This document shows positions 39,954-52,183 of a stretch of 64,000 nt of DNA, one piece after another; positions within the stretch are counted from its first letter, which is position 1, and each line of letters starts with the position of its first letter. The stretch covers positions 1,180,036 to 1,244,035 of the forward strand of contig KL647289.1 of the NCBI GenBank assembly GCA_000727475.1. Reading direction: 5' to 3'. Origin of the DNA: Sarcocystis neurona (lineage: Eukaryota; Apicomplexa; Conoidasida; Eucoccidiorida; Sarcocystidae). Under the pieces are notes generated by a model. It was not told where the DNA came from. It searched no databases and saw only the letters and a list, made by a program, of their open reading frames with translations. The position numbers and the translations under genes were made by a program.

Positions 39954-40550
39954 CAGGTAGTCGTCCGCACACGTATACCTGCGGAGTCCTACCCCGTAAA
40001 ATCTACAAATAGCAGGAGGTCGTACATCGGCTTGGCGACAGCGTCTCACTTCCATTTCTCACGTGTACGTCTAAGTCTGGCTTTGCCATTTCGCCGCTGT
40101 GACGCAAGTTCACATCTACGCTCACGCCGTGCACGACGTCGTAACGTGAAAAGGTCAACTTTTCACACTTTTGAAGTCACAATTACGTGGGAAATTTTAC
40201 CCCTTGTTCTAGAGATCTCTCACCTACCTCCCAGCCAGTCACATTTTCACTGCACCCACGCAGCAGCAGTGGTCATTGTTGGCATCACATTGTCTCTGTT
40301 ACGTGTCCTCGTTCATCAGTTGCCCAGACCCTGACCGTGAATAGCACACCGCCCAGAAAATATGAAAGCAAAAAGGGACAGTGCAAAGAGTATTTCAGCA
40401 GTCAGCTAAGAATTCTGGGCAGGCAAGCTACGAGGTATGCTCGTCGTCAACGCATCATGCTTCCACAATCAAAAATCCCTGTATCGTCGTCCGGTATGAG
40501 CTGTAATTGCCCTCATGCCTGGTCAGCTCCACGAAGCTAACTGTTCTCCC

Positions 40551-40997
40551 CTACGGCCAGCTGTCACGTTCTCCTACCGAGACAGTGTCCCATACTGGGG
40601 CGTCGAGCACCGCGTTTGAAACGAGTAAACTAGCGGCAAACGCACTCCTCGCTGCCAAAGCACGGCGACGCATATGAGCGCGACCCCTGTAAAGTGCAGA
40701 CATAATACAGAAGCCGAACACTAGAAGGATCAAAGCAATGGCATTCACTGCCAAGGCAGCTTCCCTGGCATGACCGAGCGCCTCTGAGAGCGCGTGGCTG
40801 TCGAGGGACAGCGCCATAGGTCCTCAGACCGACGGTTGATCCAGTGGGCGAGACTCCTTCTTCCTGATGCATCTGCACTGCCTACCTCCTAGGGGCGGTC
40901 CCGTCCTCCCACGACACAACATACGTCTTGTCTCGACCGCAAAAATATCGCGCCTCGTTGCCAGCCCTCGCACATTAGAGGTCGCTGAACGCATCAT
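40551..40997 (-). CDS. Candidate small membrane protein with a mitochondrial-type N-terminus (127 aa)
   Basis: Exon 1 (40997-40886) encodes MMRSATSNVRGLATRRDIFA and more Arg-rich sequence, the composition of a mitochondrial presequence. It ends at a GTAGGC donor. Exon 2 (40822-40551) is entered after TCTGAG and contains one strongly hydrophobic span around VNAIALILLVFGFCIMSALY, followed by a basic RAHMRRRALAAR stretch and a polar tail to the stop at 40551. Phases agree (1 to 2 nt) and codon use is gene-like. The weak points are the rare GAG acceptor and the 63-nt intron. The simpler alternative is an 88-aa ORF starting at 40817. A single-span mitochondrial protein would suit a small respiratory-complex or assembly subunit, but I cannot name one. 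Confidence 0.45.
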
Positions 40998-41240
40998 GAC
41001 CAGTTTGGGGGGTTGTGTAAACCTGAAGCCAGCGTCTGGAAAATGTGCTACGAGGTGTGGCTTTTGTCAAAAACGGAGATGCAGTTCTCATTCTGAGTGG
41101 CACGCCTGAAAAATGGTCAATTCACGAAGCCAGTAAAATTCGCTGTACTATACACACTTATCACAAGCAGCGCTAAAACAAGGGACTTGTCGATGAGGTG
41201 TCGTGGACGCTAGATGATACGCGCAAAAAGAATCGCTCTA

Positions 41241-41344
41241 GCAAGACCTGAGCAATTCTTGCACCACCAGACACTAACAAAAACTGATACAAGCAAGACC
41301 TCAGCAATTCTTGCATCACCAGACACTCATAAAAAAACTGATAG
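41241..41344. repeat. 52-bp imperfect tandem repeat
   Basis: Units starting GCAAGACC at 41241 and 41293 share most of their sequence, including AGCAATTCTTGCA and CACCAGACACT. They differ by a few substitutions and short A-run length changes. Confidence 0.85.
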
Positions 41345-41434
41345 AAGGGGAGCCACACGGAAATGTGGCAGCAGGAACACACCTACGACAGTTGTATGGG
41401 CGATGAATCAACGACCGCCAAGTGTTGTGTCGCT

Positions 41435-41581
41435 ATGAAGCTCTTCCGTGTCGCTAATGTTGCTACGTTGAGTGCTCTTGCACTGCTACTGCAGTTACTT
41501 CTGCGGATCAACCACTGGTTGGCGCATCATTCCAGAGCGACGCACGGCTCAAACGCACGACTACGTGTCGCTCGCTGCTGA
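41435..41581 (+). CDS. Candidate short ORF or first exon with signal peptide
   Basis: The frame from ATG 41435 reads MKLFRVANVATLSALALLLQ and more leucines, a convincing signal peptide, then about 25 polar residues to TGA 41579-41581. It could be a first exon that splices before the stop, but I found no supported continuation. The frame is open upstream of the ATG as well. Confidence 0.25.
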   Translation: MKLFRVANVATLSALALLLQLLLRINHWLAHHSRATHGSNARLRVARC

Positions 41582-41817
41582 AGCCGGGGAGAGCAGTGTT
41601 GATTGGTTTTCTTGTCCTATTTGAACACACGAATCGAAGGATTCTGTAGGCGCGGAATCAGTTGCTGTCAGAAGTATGCAAGCACCAAACAACCCAGCTT
41701 CTGAGTACTTCTTCTCTGCAGACGTCAGAATTAATCTCCTGTGAGCACTCTTTCTTCGGGAACCCACAGTTGAGTGTTCCTGCGGTAGGAAAGTCTGGTG
41801 CATAATTTCGCATTGAA

Positions 41818-41995
41818 CAGACTATTTCCGGTTTCATGGTGTAGGCACATGTGTCTGTCTTAAACCGGTGCATGTGATGTGCAGGCTGCTGTAAAGTCCG
41901 GGACATAGTTCTGGACTAGACAGACTATTTTCGATTTTATGTAGGCACACGTCTGTTTTTGACGGGTGCGTGTGATGCACGCTGAAGTTCCGCCA
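41818..41995. repeat. Diverged direct repeat, period about 110 bp
   Basis: A block starting CAGACTATTT near 41818 is repeated near 41928. Both copies run through GTAGGCACA, a CGGTG/GGGTG core and GTGTGATG. The copies differ by substitutions and small gaps. It lies in sequence with no gene call. Confidence 0.7.
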
Positions 41996-42704
41996 CGTTC
42001 ACCTGGTTCAGCTCGGTTTTCGTCCCACGCGTGTCGAATTAAAGTGTACCTAGTGAAACCTACAGGCGGCTGAGTAGCAGAGACGCTTGATATGATTCAA
42101 GAAGGAAACAGTGGGAACGATTTTGACAATCAGAAATGTAACACGCCAGTTGTTATGGCGCGTGAGCACCAACATCCATCACTCGCATATAGAGTAACGG
42201 TTACAGACGTTTTTCGTAGACACCCTGTCACGTGTCGCCGCTTACAGCAGTTCGAGCACGCTGTCCTCGAGTAACTTCTACGTGATATGACACGCACAAG
42301 GGAGAGATCGAGGGGAATGGCCGCATGGCGGTAAGTCCAATCTCTATCTATCAGGCAAGGTAAATCTCTAAGGATGACAACAGTTGGTTTTTACGTGCCA
42401 GTCGTTGTATCGCGGAAGCCTTAACGCCTCCAATCCTGACTAGCTACAGTGTCGTTAATTTCCGCGGAAAATTTGCTACGCGAGACTCCGCCACTCTACT
42501 GCAGGGGTAATTGATTCACCTCTACTCAATGGTGAAGAAATGACGAAAAGAGTGCTGACCGGTGTTCCGTAGGACCATCTGGAGCGCTTCCCTCCTGCGT
42601 GGCGTAACGGGTGTGCATACGCGTAGCGACAACGGTGAAGAAAGAGTTCAAATACCAGTGAGAGTGAGTCTTTAGTCACGGGCGTTTACACATGGATGAC
42701 AACC

Positions 42705-42862
42705 TCACTGGTCACCTTTTTTTGTCGCGCAATAGCTGAAGAGATACAGCTCCCGACCATTGAGTACAATACCGAAGCACGACTCGTTGGCTCCTTCGCA
42801 GTGAACAAGGAGGAGATTTGTGGGAAAACTCATTTTTAGGACTGCCGTAAGCGTGTAATACG
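42705..42862 (-). CDS. Candidate terminal exon, unknown gene
   Basis: On the minus strand an acceptor (CCTATTTCGTAG) is followed by about 52 codons ending at a stop at 42707-42705. The peptide contains MSFPTNLLLVHCEGANESCF and ends LYLFSYCATKKGDQ, which looks like real protein rather than a shadow frame. The frame is also open upstream to 43013. No partner exon was found with confidence, and no domain is recognised. Confidence 0.3.
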
Positions 42863-43504
42863 CTACGAAATAGGACGGATGTTGTCTAACAGCCGTGGCG
42901 CAGAGGTTTATGTGACGGGAAACATGGTAACACGTTACAGGCAGTTCTTCCTCATGCGGAACATTTCGTTTAGCACAGCACTTGTGCGAGTAAGGTTGCT
43001 GAGGAACTTTCACCTCCCCCCAACAAAGCCTGACCTTCTGAAAAGCAATCCGTTAAGCGCTTCAACACTCGTGAGTGTTGGTTGCCCCCCTCGTACGTCG
43101 TAAACGCCAAGCTTTGGTTCCCAATTTTACAGCAAACACGCGATTGCGGCCACGCACCCTCCCGTATATGCATTACTGCGCAGCTAGCCCAAGGGAGATC
43201 GGGTAGTTCCCGCCGCACACGCTCGGTGCAAACGCAAGGCAGTTGTCACACCCTGTCTCGTCCGAAAGATCCTTTGTAATTAATAGCGGTGCGGCTGCCC
43301 ACAGAGATTTCGCATACCGTTTGGGGTGTGCCTTCAAGTGTCATCATCCTCCGCATTTAGAGAGGCAGCGCAGTACCGGTGCATCTCTTCATAACGACGC
43401 AGTGAAATACGCAGTCCTAATTGTCTTCTCACAGGGCCACACGAAGGCGCGTTCTGCGTGAGAACCTGCTCCCTTTTTCTTCGTCTATCCTTCAAGCCAT
43501 AGCA

Positions 43505-44519
43505 ATGAGAGCGCTTGAGCGCAAGGATTTCTCAGGTTCCACAGGACAGCACCGATTCGACATAATAGGAACCAAACCATTACAAGGCACTTCGATACGA
43601 AATTGGGTGCCGCTTGCCGCTACCGACTCAGCACAGCAGACACTGCAGGTAGTTTGTCCTGCAAACGGACGAAAACACTTCAGTCCGTCCGTTAGCCTCA
43701 GGGCCAGATGGACTGTAAGAGTGCACAGCCTTTTACCTGTCAATGTTATTGGAGGCGTGATTATTGCAAGACGTGTGGTGCGTACATCTACAAGGGTGCG
43801 TCCACAGGAAACAACGCTTGTGCTCAACTGCTGGTCACTCGGAAGTGGTGCTTCAGGTCTATGGTAATATGTGCAGCTTCCGTTCTGTTACATGACAGGC
43901 CTTACCCAAGTTATTTCGCACGCCTTCGAAGCATTCACTATGTAACCAGGAAGTTCACTGTAGAGCGCGGGTGCCAGTATGCAGTAGCTTACATCAGGAT
44001 TAAATCATGTTGGCGTGAACGACTTCTGCAAGACTTAAAGGGCAACACACGCAGGTTCATTTTTACTGATGTTCGGATCAACCGCCTCCTATGGCAGAAG
44101 CGGGGTCTCAAAATACGGAATCTCCGTCTCCTACCTCGTCCTTTGCAGGCAGAGCTACAGGTCCTGGAGCAGAAGTCAGGGTAGTCCCGTCTCCGGCTGC
44201 TCCTGGCAAAAGTATGTGAACAAGAGACCGCTGATCGCCGTGTTTACTGCTGTCGATCGACTGTTCACGTGCGGGCGCCCTGTTAGAAGTTTACCACTTT
44301 GGCGAACTTTCTATGAAATAGATTGCGTGGCTCGGATTTATGCACATATTCAGCCTGATGGTTGTAGCTACGCTGTTGTGACATGTTTTGGTACTCGGGC
44401 AGAGAGACGCGACTGAAGCGGCCCTTTCGAATGCTGATGGTAAAAGACTGCGAGAAGCGCAAACTCAGGTGAATCAAGCCGAAGAGACTCGTGCACGAAG
44501 CAGGAAGAAGACGGCTTGA
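43505..44519 (+). CDS. Candidate three-exon small coiled-coil protein (96 aa)
   Basis: Exon 1 (43505-43648) starts at an ATG and ends CTGCAG|GTAGTT. Exon 2 (44149-44180) follows a strong CTCGTCCTTTGCAG acceptor and gives AELQVLEQKS. Exon 3 (44405-44519) gives ATEAALSNADGKRLREAQTQ and a basic tail ending RSRKKTA. Phases agree, and the joined C-terminal half has the Glu/Gln/Leu pattern of a coiled coil. The third acceptor skips one AG. Using that first AG instead gives a different basic peptide that stops near 44472. No family is recognised. Confidence 0.3.
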
Positions 44520-45738
44520 AACGCGCGACCACCATCAGCACGACGTTGTCGCCAGGTGTCCTGAGCAGCACGTCTATTCCATCGCTTGGAATGATCTTCA
44601 AGGCACTAGCCTGGATGACGATGTGCTACCGTATCTGAGCAATACACCGTCACGCAAGAGCGCGCCGCGCAAACACAGGGTGCGTGGCGGTGTGGCCCGT
44701 GTCAAAGCCAGCGGTTCTTGTGGGCAGACCCCTGGTGTTTTAAGTTGAGCGCACAGTGAACAGCGCGGGGAATACGACCGCCTCTAGCAAGAAGGGAATT
44801 AGTAAGAGGGGTGTGTGTCTCTGTGGTGTATCACAACGAGGGGAACACTGGGCACATTTCTGCATACGGCGTACCCGCCGGTCGGTTATTTTAGGAACGG
44901 GGCACAAGGATGTGGGAGAGCGATCCCCTACTGGTCGATTTTTGGCCCTCTGGGGGCTGACGAAACTCTCCGACGTATCCGCGTATGACTACAGTAGAAA
45001 TAGTTCCAGAATTGAGCGGGTGGAACATTCTGAGCTGTACTTTTTTTACAGGATCGCAAGTAGTCGCCCTAAGTGTCGCCTTTTATTGAATGGGAGAGAG
45101 AGAGCTGTGCAATTATGGTCACAACATGTAAGAACTTCAAGGGAGAACGGACTACGCACCCGGCTCCATCGAGTAAATTCCCACCTCGTTTCAACAACAG
45201 CCGATACATTATTTCAACCCTGTAGAAGGCCGGTTCGCATGCAAGTTTGCAGTGTCCGAAGGCTAAAATCAAAGTAGCGCAAGGCTAAAGCCATCATCCA
45301 AACCGCGCAGTACAACAAAAAGAAAAAAACTGATCAGGGTCACTGGGTGCAGAATTTAGTACGCTGTCATGTGAATAATGAGACTGCTGGGCAACGTCCC
45401 ATCACAGATCATACACCGTGCTCTAGCACGCATGACGGCGTTGGTTTGGGGATAGGTCAAACAGAGACCTCAGTACTCGTCGGAGTCGGCAACACTACAC
45501 CCACGTGCCCCAAGTAAAACAAAACCTTCGTGTGCCCTATTATACGACGGTTATGCACGAAACAGACAAACACGTGTGCTACAGAGCAGCTTGAGAAAAC
45601 GCTTTAGGCAAACCTGTGTACAAGCGCATCCCTAACGAATAAAACACCTAGTCTCCTGCAATCTGCGTGAAGAAACTGACACTCAGGCTTCAAAACAGGG
45701 CAACACTTCGGCGTCCGCGACATCCACATGGGCAAACA
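44520..45738. other. Spacer between the candidate coiled-coil gene and the MQO 3' end
   Basis: One 173-codon open stretch lies at 44756-45277 (+), but without a domain or recognisable start context. Otherwise I see no feature. The MQO 3' untranslated region should extend leftward into this stretch. Confidence 0.4.
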
Positions 45739-48700
45739 TTATTCTTGGAGAGGATATTCTCCTTTTAAGAGCGTTTCTTTGAATCCCTTTTCATCGATGG
45801 TTGCTCCCAGCTTACTGCAGATAGTGCGCATGTCAAGCTCAGCGTTCCCGAGGCAAGTTGTGCCGCCGGGAGAAGGCGTTATGTTAAATATGATCCCTGT
45901 GCCTGCACAACACCGCAGTGTGATTAACATGTGTCTGTCACTATATTCAGACAAGCACCAGGTGCTTTCAATTTCAATATTCCGTACGCGAAAACCCGTG
46001 TGAAGGAACAAATCCACCTCAGGTGGATGACACATCTTCTCAAGGTGCAAAAAAAGGCTAGCTGTATGCGTTTGATGCATCGTGGCATAAAACGGGTACA
46101 TATGTCTAAGCTTCATGCGTACCAGGGCTTATCTTGCCCTCTCCTAGTAAAAGCTTCCGTTTTTTCTTGTCCACGAGCTGAGGGCGGACCCCTCCAAACC
46201 CCTTTGCATACGTCAGGTCTTCCGGTTTGATCGAAGGTACTATTTTGCGAACATCCTGGACAAAGCAGGGAGGTCCACATCAGCGCATATCAAAAATGTG
46301 TACGCTATCGCGGTCAAAAATCGCAGCGAATAAGAACAGCTTTACAAAGAACTGTCGCGGTGTACTAACTCGCAGATAAAACAGAAATTATCACTGCTGC
46401 CGGCAAAGAGGAGCCTACCAGCACGCGTATCGTCTTCAGCTTTTACTGCCCTTGTTAACATATCTCCTCGTGCACACTCAGCCTCGAACACTGAAAATAA
46501 GCCGGTATCGGCAGGCTTTTCGTCTATGAAGGGTGTACAATGCACAGTGAAAAAGGTGTATACGGTGCGCTTTTCCCAGCAGTACCGGTTCTCACGTCTT
46601 CTTGTTGCTGAGGTGCCGACGAAAAACCAGACGTTGTTGAACCTACTTGGGCAAAGAGAGTGCGGTTAAGCCTCGGTACTTCGAACAAAAAATTGCGAAG
46701 CATGTAGTTGCGCATGTGAGCAGTGCCTACTAAATCCAAATACACTTTTATGAGGTCAAGATCTGGATTGAGAACCTCGAGGAAATCCTTGATTGTAGAG
46801 GGGTTGTACCTCTCCAGCATAGGCAAAGGCAACGCAGTCGGGCCAAAGCGTGTCTTATTCAAGGCCACTATGTCAGGGTCTCCGTGAACCGCAGCAAAAG
46901 GAAGACGAGGATCTTGGCATGTGTATACTTTGCCATTTAACATCTCAGGTGCAAAGTAGAAGCTCCCTGCCACTGGCAAACAGCTGAACTCCTGGCCGTA
47001 CCCCATGCGCTGGGCGAGCAACAGTGAGTGTCCGCACGCGCTGACAACAACGAATCGAGCCTGCTCAAATTTTCAAAGACAGACACACATATGTGTGGCC
47101 GAGGTCACCAAGTGATGTCGACAGGTGCAAAGAGTCATCTGGCCCGGCTGTGAAGAAGAACTCGCCGACCGCTGTTCAAATGAGCAGCAACACGTAGTGG
47201 CGAACAGCTGCCATAAACGCTGTGTGGCTACGCAGCCTCATCAAAAGCTTCCCCGACAGGCACTATGCCCTCCTGCGAGTGGCCGCGCGCTTCAGAGGGC
47301 CGTCACTTGCGCTGCAGGCAACTGCAATATAGCCCGCACAGACTCTTTTGTTCGCGCACTCTTGCAACAAACGTTCAATACCAGTCCTTCCTGGACTGCG
47401 CTCTTTGAGCACAGACAAAAAGGTTTCGACTGAGCTGGAACAAATCAGACGGGACTACACAGTGATGAGTATCGGCCTTACTCTCAGGATTCCTCTTGAA
47501 GTTTTCAGCCAGAAAATGTCACCCTCATGTTTGATATCCAGCAAAGCTGTTGACGTCTGAATCTCAATCTAGAGAAACAAAGCACACGGGAACCACGAGG
47601 ATTTTGACGACGAACCACAAAGGTAAAAACGTGGACGCCTATGGACACATTTTGCGTTTCTGATGCCACGACTCTTTCTACTTGAGTCAGCTTCAACTGC
47701 AGGTGGCTGTGTGTCGAAGTGTTCCACGCTTGCAGTACCCACGAAGAATACGGCACAACAATAAACAGCTCCACAGTGTGAAACTACTTACTGCAGAATC
47801 AGTTGGCCAACAGATTTCGCGTGCGTCTTCTTTGCGGGTGCATTTTGTCACTCACTTGCTTGGTGTTACCAGCGCTTTTCGCTTGATCGACAAACGATGC
47901 AGCCAAGTGCATATAATTCACGGCGGAATGTTCGTCTTCAATGAAGATGGCACAGACGGGATCAGGCCGCAGCGTATACGAATTCTTCATGCCCACTCGT
48001 GGCTCCACTTCAGCAATCTGTACCGCCGGGAGGAATCAGCACATATCGGTAGAAAAAGGAGGACGCGGTACACGCGGCGCTGCCCAGCGCCGGGACGTTG
48101 ACGTGTGTATCACGAATGCCGTCTGCACCATCACATGCGAGGTTTTTCTACAACAGTCTGTGAACCATAGCGTGATATCAGTATCATTGCAAACACCTCT
48201 GGACGGCGTCTACACCGCATGTCGCAGCACGTCTCAGATACAAATTCCCGTATTGAAAATATCAGTCCAAAACGCATTCCCCTGTGATGCTCTGTGCGTG
48301 CACCCTCATAAAAAGGAACGTTCACAGCTACGAATCGAATGTTCGTTGTGCTCATCTGGGTCACGCGTCTAGACTTGTCCCGTAGAGCGCTGTGAGCACT
48401 AGCACGCGGAGATGGACGGCGCTCTTATGAACTAGTACTATGAGAGCATATTCTTATCCGCCTGTACGCCTCCGGGCGACAAACAGCTTCTCGGCGTTCC
48501 GCAGTGTAGAGTACTGTACACACGGTCTGGTAATACTGATGCGGCGGCGGAGGCCTTTCGTACCTCGTGTCTTTACTCCCACAACGCTGTACAGTTGCAG
48601 AGGTGTCTAGTGTTATTGCGTCTCCTGTGTGCCCTGAAACTTTACGTTGTTCTGCAGGTGCGCGCACGGCCATTAGACGAAACGCCTCACCTTCTTCTTG

Positions 48701-50977
48701 TCGATGAGTTGCATTTTTTTGAAGACGGTTTTGAAGACGTGAAAGCGCTTTTCCATGAAGTCGCACTCAGCATCTCCAACGGCAAGCGCCATCTTCTGCA
48801 TGCGCTGTATCGCACTGCTTTTCTCTTTTGGAGGCAGCTTTGTAGCAAAATTTCTAAGCATATCTGCATGTCGCTTTACCGTCTTCGCCTTCTCCAACGT
48901 GTAGTTTGTCTCAATGTCACCACAATGAATTGTCTGCGAGTTGTTTTCAGGCGCAGAGGCCACCATTGAAAAGGTTGGCCGCCTCTCGATCAGAACAAGC
49001 CTCTTCAAATCTGAGGCATCAGCACACGCGCAGGTCTTAATGACGTCGTAAGTACGGACTTACAGAGACACCCGAAACCCTGGCGTATCCCAGCCTACAA
49101 GTTTCACGGCAGTGGGTCCAAGCAAGAAAATTGAACGGGCACTCCTGCGCACGTTGCGTGTCGGGTGTTCCGAACAGCTGCCAACGGACCTCGAGATATT
49201 ACTGGGACACACCTCCATCAAAAATTTCTTGCTGTGGCGAGCAACGGTTGCAACACGCTCCTCGGAAGTAGTAACTGTAGGTCTGAGCTATAAACTGTAT
49301 GGTGTACCATGTGCACTCATGTAGCAACGTGCAGGTGACATACACACTATATTCAAATATACACCTACAAACGTATGATCCTCCACGACAGCGCGTACGA
49401 CTACATCTACGTATATACGCGTGTAAACCTCTGCATATCACAAATGCTACCTATAGGTAAAAGCGGCTTAGATCGAAAACCGCCTCGTGCAGAGCTCTGG
49501 GATACGAGGGATCCCTTGTGTCTTCCCTCGTGCGCAGGAATTGCCACAGCAAGCAACACTAACAGCGACATCGTCCAATTAGCAGCAGGGACAAAAGGCG
49601 CGGGAAGCCACGCAGTATGCTATCACCAAAGAGATAACAACAGCGCAGTAAAGCTGACCCGAACCTAATGGCGCCAATGCAGGAAGCCGAACCAGGGCTG
49701 TTGCAAGGGCGAATTCTTTTGAGGAAAGGAGGAGCAAAAATGTCAGCACGGGCACCGCGCAGAATGGCAACGCGGGTCCACGAGTCGGTGGAAACGGTAC
49801 ACAACCACAGAGTAAAGAAACAGTGGCGGGTACCTAAGACGGCACCGGGGTTAAATAAGACGAACACATAACAAAAGTAGCATCAGGTCTACGGCATCAA
49901 AAGGATGATGCTGCACATCAATATATCGGATCAATAAACTGCAATAATAGCGCAGCAAGGCGCCGACGGGACATCAACAAGTCCTGCGGACCAACGTGTG
50001 CGCAGCGATTGCACACAGGGGCGTGACATGTTATGCTTCATCTAGTCGAGCACTCAGCAGTCATACCTACAAAATATTAGCCGTACCCGTAAACCTGGAC
50101 GTGCAATGCGAATCGCTGTCAGAAATCCAACACTCGCCTCCCAGGTAAACGTCGTACACACACGTCTTCGCAGCGACAATTTCGTGCAGATTTACACGTA
50201 CGTATATATATATATATATTTGTATACATTCGTGTCTTTTTAACATGTATATAGACCGAGCGCCACCTCTACGTACGTTCTCCCACTCAAATACAGACCA
50301 GCGTATGTGTGCACAAACAGGCGTGACGACTACGCCGTAACTTTGAAATTTTTTCCCGACGTCGGCGCTCGCAGGGTACGTACAAATATTTAAGCGGAGG
50401 GTACAGCATGGTTTGACTACTTGTAAATTTTACATAAGTGCATGTTTTCAATCACGCAGGAGGAACGTTTACGTCTGCGCGCGTACTGAATTGGTGGCCG
50501 TGAATTGCCTGTGTGAAGTCCCCATCTGTATGCGTGCCTGCATCGATGCAAACGATACATGCTGAATCAGACCTCACCGGTGAATTTTGAGAGTTCGTAA
50601 AGGAGGGCAGTGCCGCTGACGCCTCCGCCAACGATGGCAACGTCGTGCAAGCCGGAGGCATGTCTCTCAGTAGAAAATCTACGCAGCTGTTGCTGCGGCT
50701 GCCGCGCGTTTGAGACGTCATGTCCCGAACAGGCCAGTGGGATTGCCGCAGCAGCAGGTGTTTTGTTATGGGGCCGCAGCAGACAGTGGCTGCGTGCCGC
50801 TGCTGTTGTCCCCGCCTGCACACAAGGCGGACGCTGCACCGCAGGAAACCTGCTTGGTTGCCACCAGCATCGTGCCGTACCAGCAGTACCGGCAGCCACG
50901 GCTCTGGCAAACTTTGCAGTGTACCGGGACACATGTGGCGCCATGAGGCAACAAAGAAGGGCGACAGCCAGTTGCAA
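45739..50977 (-). CDS. MQO: Mitochondrial malate:quinone oxidoreductase, eight exons
   Basis: This FAD enzyme oxidises malate to oxaloacetate and passes electrons to ubiquinone on the mitochondrial inner membrane, feeding the TCA cycle and respiratory chain. Exons on the minus strand are 50977-50578, 49010-48691, 48017-47870, 47728-47649, 47556-47482, 47060-46647, 46255-46123 and 45902-45739. Phases agree and the total is 1734 nt (577 aa). Residues 1-105 are Ala/Arg-rich and end RRFSTER, a typical mitochondrial presequence. [17 protein letters not shown] (residues 113-129) is the FAD-binding dinucleotide fold. Conserved family blocks follow in order: [71 protein letters not shown] and [15 protein letters not shown] near the C-terminus. 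Apicomplexan MQO is of bacterial type and stands in for mitochondrial malate dehydrogenase. The border of exon 4 (donor GTGTCC) is the least secure. Confidence 0.92.
50202..50219. repeat. (TA)n microsatellite in MQO intron 1
   Basis: An uninterrupted AT/TA run inside the 1.57-kb first intron of the MQO gene. Confidence 0.9.
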
Positions 50978-50999
50978 TGAATGGCCGGACGGAAGAGAT

Positions 51000-52146
51000 C
51001 TTGAACGAACCGTCGGGTAGGACGAGGCAGACGAGAGTACCGCGCACTGCTTGTACGATTACATAAGGTTACGTGAGCGCGTCGATGTGCACCGGGCTGC
51101 AGTTACTGATAATTCTTCACTGTTCTCAGAAATAGAAGTAAGTTGGACTGCACAGCTGATGTTACACAACGGAGACAATTACTGCTCGCGGAAGAGGAGA
51201 CAGACGATCGGGCACCGCCAAAGCGAGCAGCAACAGAGTTTTTGCTGACCACAGCATATTTACACAAGCAGGGGCTACCGCAGCACCATCAGCAGCAGCG
51301 GCAGCAACTCCAGGAACAACAACAGCATACAAATCGGGGAACACGAGCCCCCGATGAAACTGAGAGTGTAGTGACACTGCCGGGGCGACGCAGATCGACT
51401 GCTCCACGCTGCATGCGTCTTCCACTTTTGAGTGTGTGCCGCCACTGCTAACGTTGGCAGTAAGTACAGCCTCTTGCGAGCAGAGCACTGGAAAACACCC
51501 GCGGAGTTCTCGAAAACTGTGTTCGAGAACAGTTGACTCAGTTGCATCTGCAGACCTTTCACATCGGGAGCGTGAGACCACGCTCGCATCCTGCTGCCAC
51601 CTCTGCGACCATGCAACTCCAGCGGCGCCGTAAGAATGTCGGCCACTGTCGCTGCTACTGCCCCTACCGCTGGAGGCAACAGCTGCCGCTGCTATTCGCT
51701 GCGGTCGCACGTGTGCCGCTCGCGCTGATGCTGCTTGACGAGTGCCTGCAGACAGCTGCTGGAGCTGCAGGATGTCTTTCATCCGGGACGTTCATTGAAA
51801 CCTGCGTTTCTTCCATCTCCTTTGAATTTCTGTTAGTCTGCCTCCACTGGCTCTGCATCTTCTCAGCTCACGATATGCCAGCGACGCGCACGTGCCGACG
51901 ACGTCGCCTACGATCGTTCACCAACATGTCGGCTAGTAAAACCTTTCCTGTGAAGCTGTGGGGTGCTGCCAGAAGCCGCTGCGGACGGGCAGCCCACACA
52001 CAGCAGTTACAATGTTCGGCATGTAGATGCTGCACATACGGCTAATACAGTACTTACACTCTTCCCATCTCGCAATAATTTTTTCAATTGCCCTGCTACT
52101 GTGTACCGCAGCTGTAAGGAGGGCTGGGGTGCCAGCCGCATACACA
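51000..52146. other. CAG-rich region upstream of MQO, coding status unclear
   Basis: A 206-codon minus-strand frame (51162-51782) and two other overlapping minus frames are open in sequence with CAG/GCA triplets. The minus frame at 51664-51858 starts with ATG, has hydrophilic Ser/Ala-rich sequence and ends at a good GTAGGG donor, so it may be a first exon. I could not chain exons or identify a domain. Part of the region should be the MQO promoter and 5' leader. Confidence 0.3.
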
Positions 52147-52147
<1 letters not shown>

Positions 52148-52178
<31 letters not shown>

Positions 52179-52183
52179 TACAG
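52148..52183. repeat. (ACAGGC)6 hexamer repeat
   Basis: Six perfect ACAGGC units followed by degenerate ACAGG-containing sequence to about 52205. It resembles the telomere-distal hexamer microsatellites common in coccidian spacers. It is not a telomeric unit. Confidence 0.9.

Noticed and set aside
39848..42000. Tandem repeats as a CRISPR-like array
   Set aside because: There are only two copies each, no regular spacers, and the genome is eukaryotic.
49011..50577. ORFs on both strands inside MQO intron 1
   Set aside because: Short, without domains, and spanned by a phase-consistent MQO intron.
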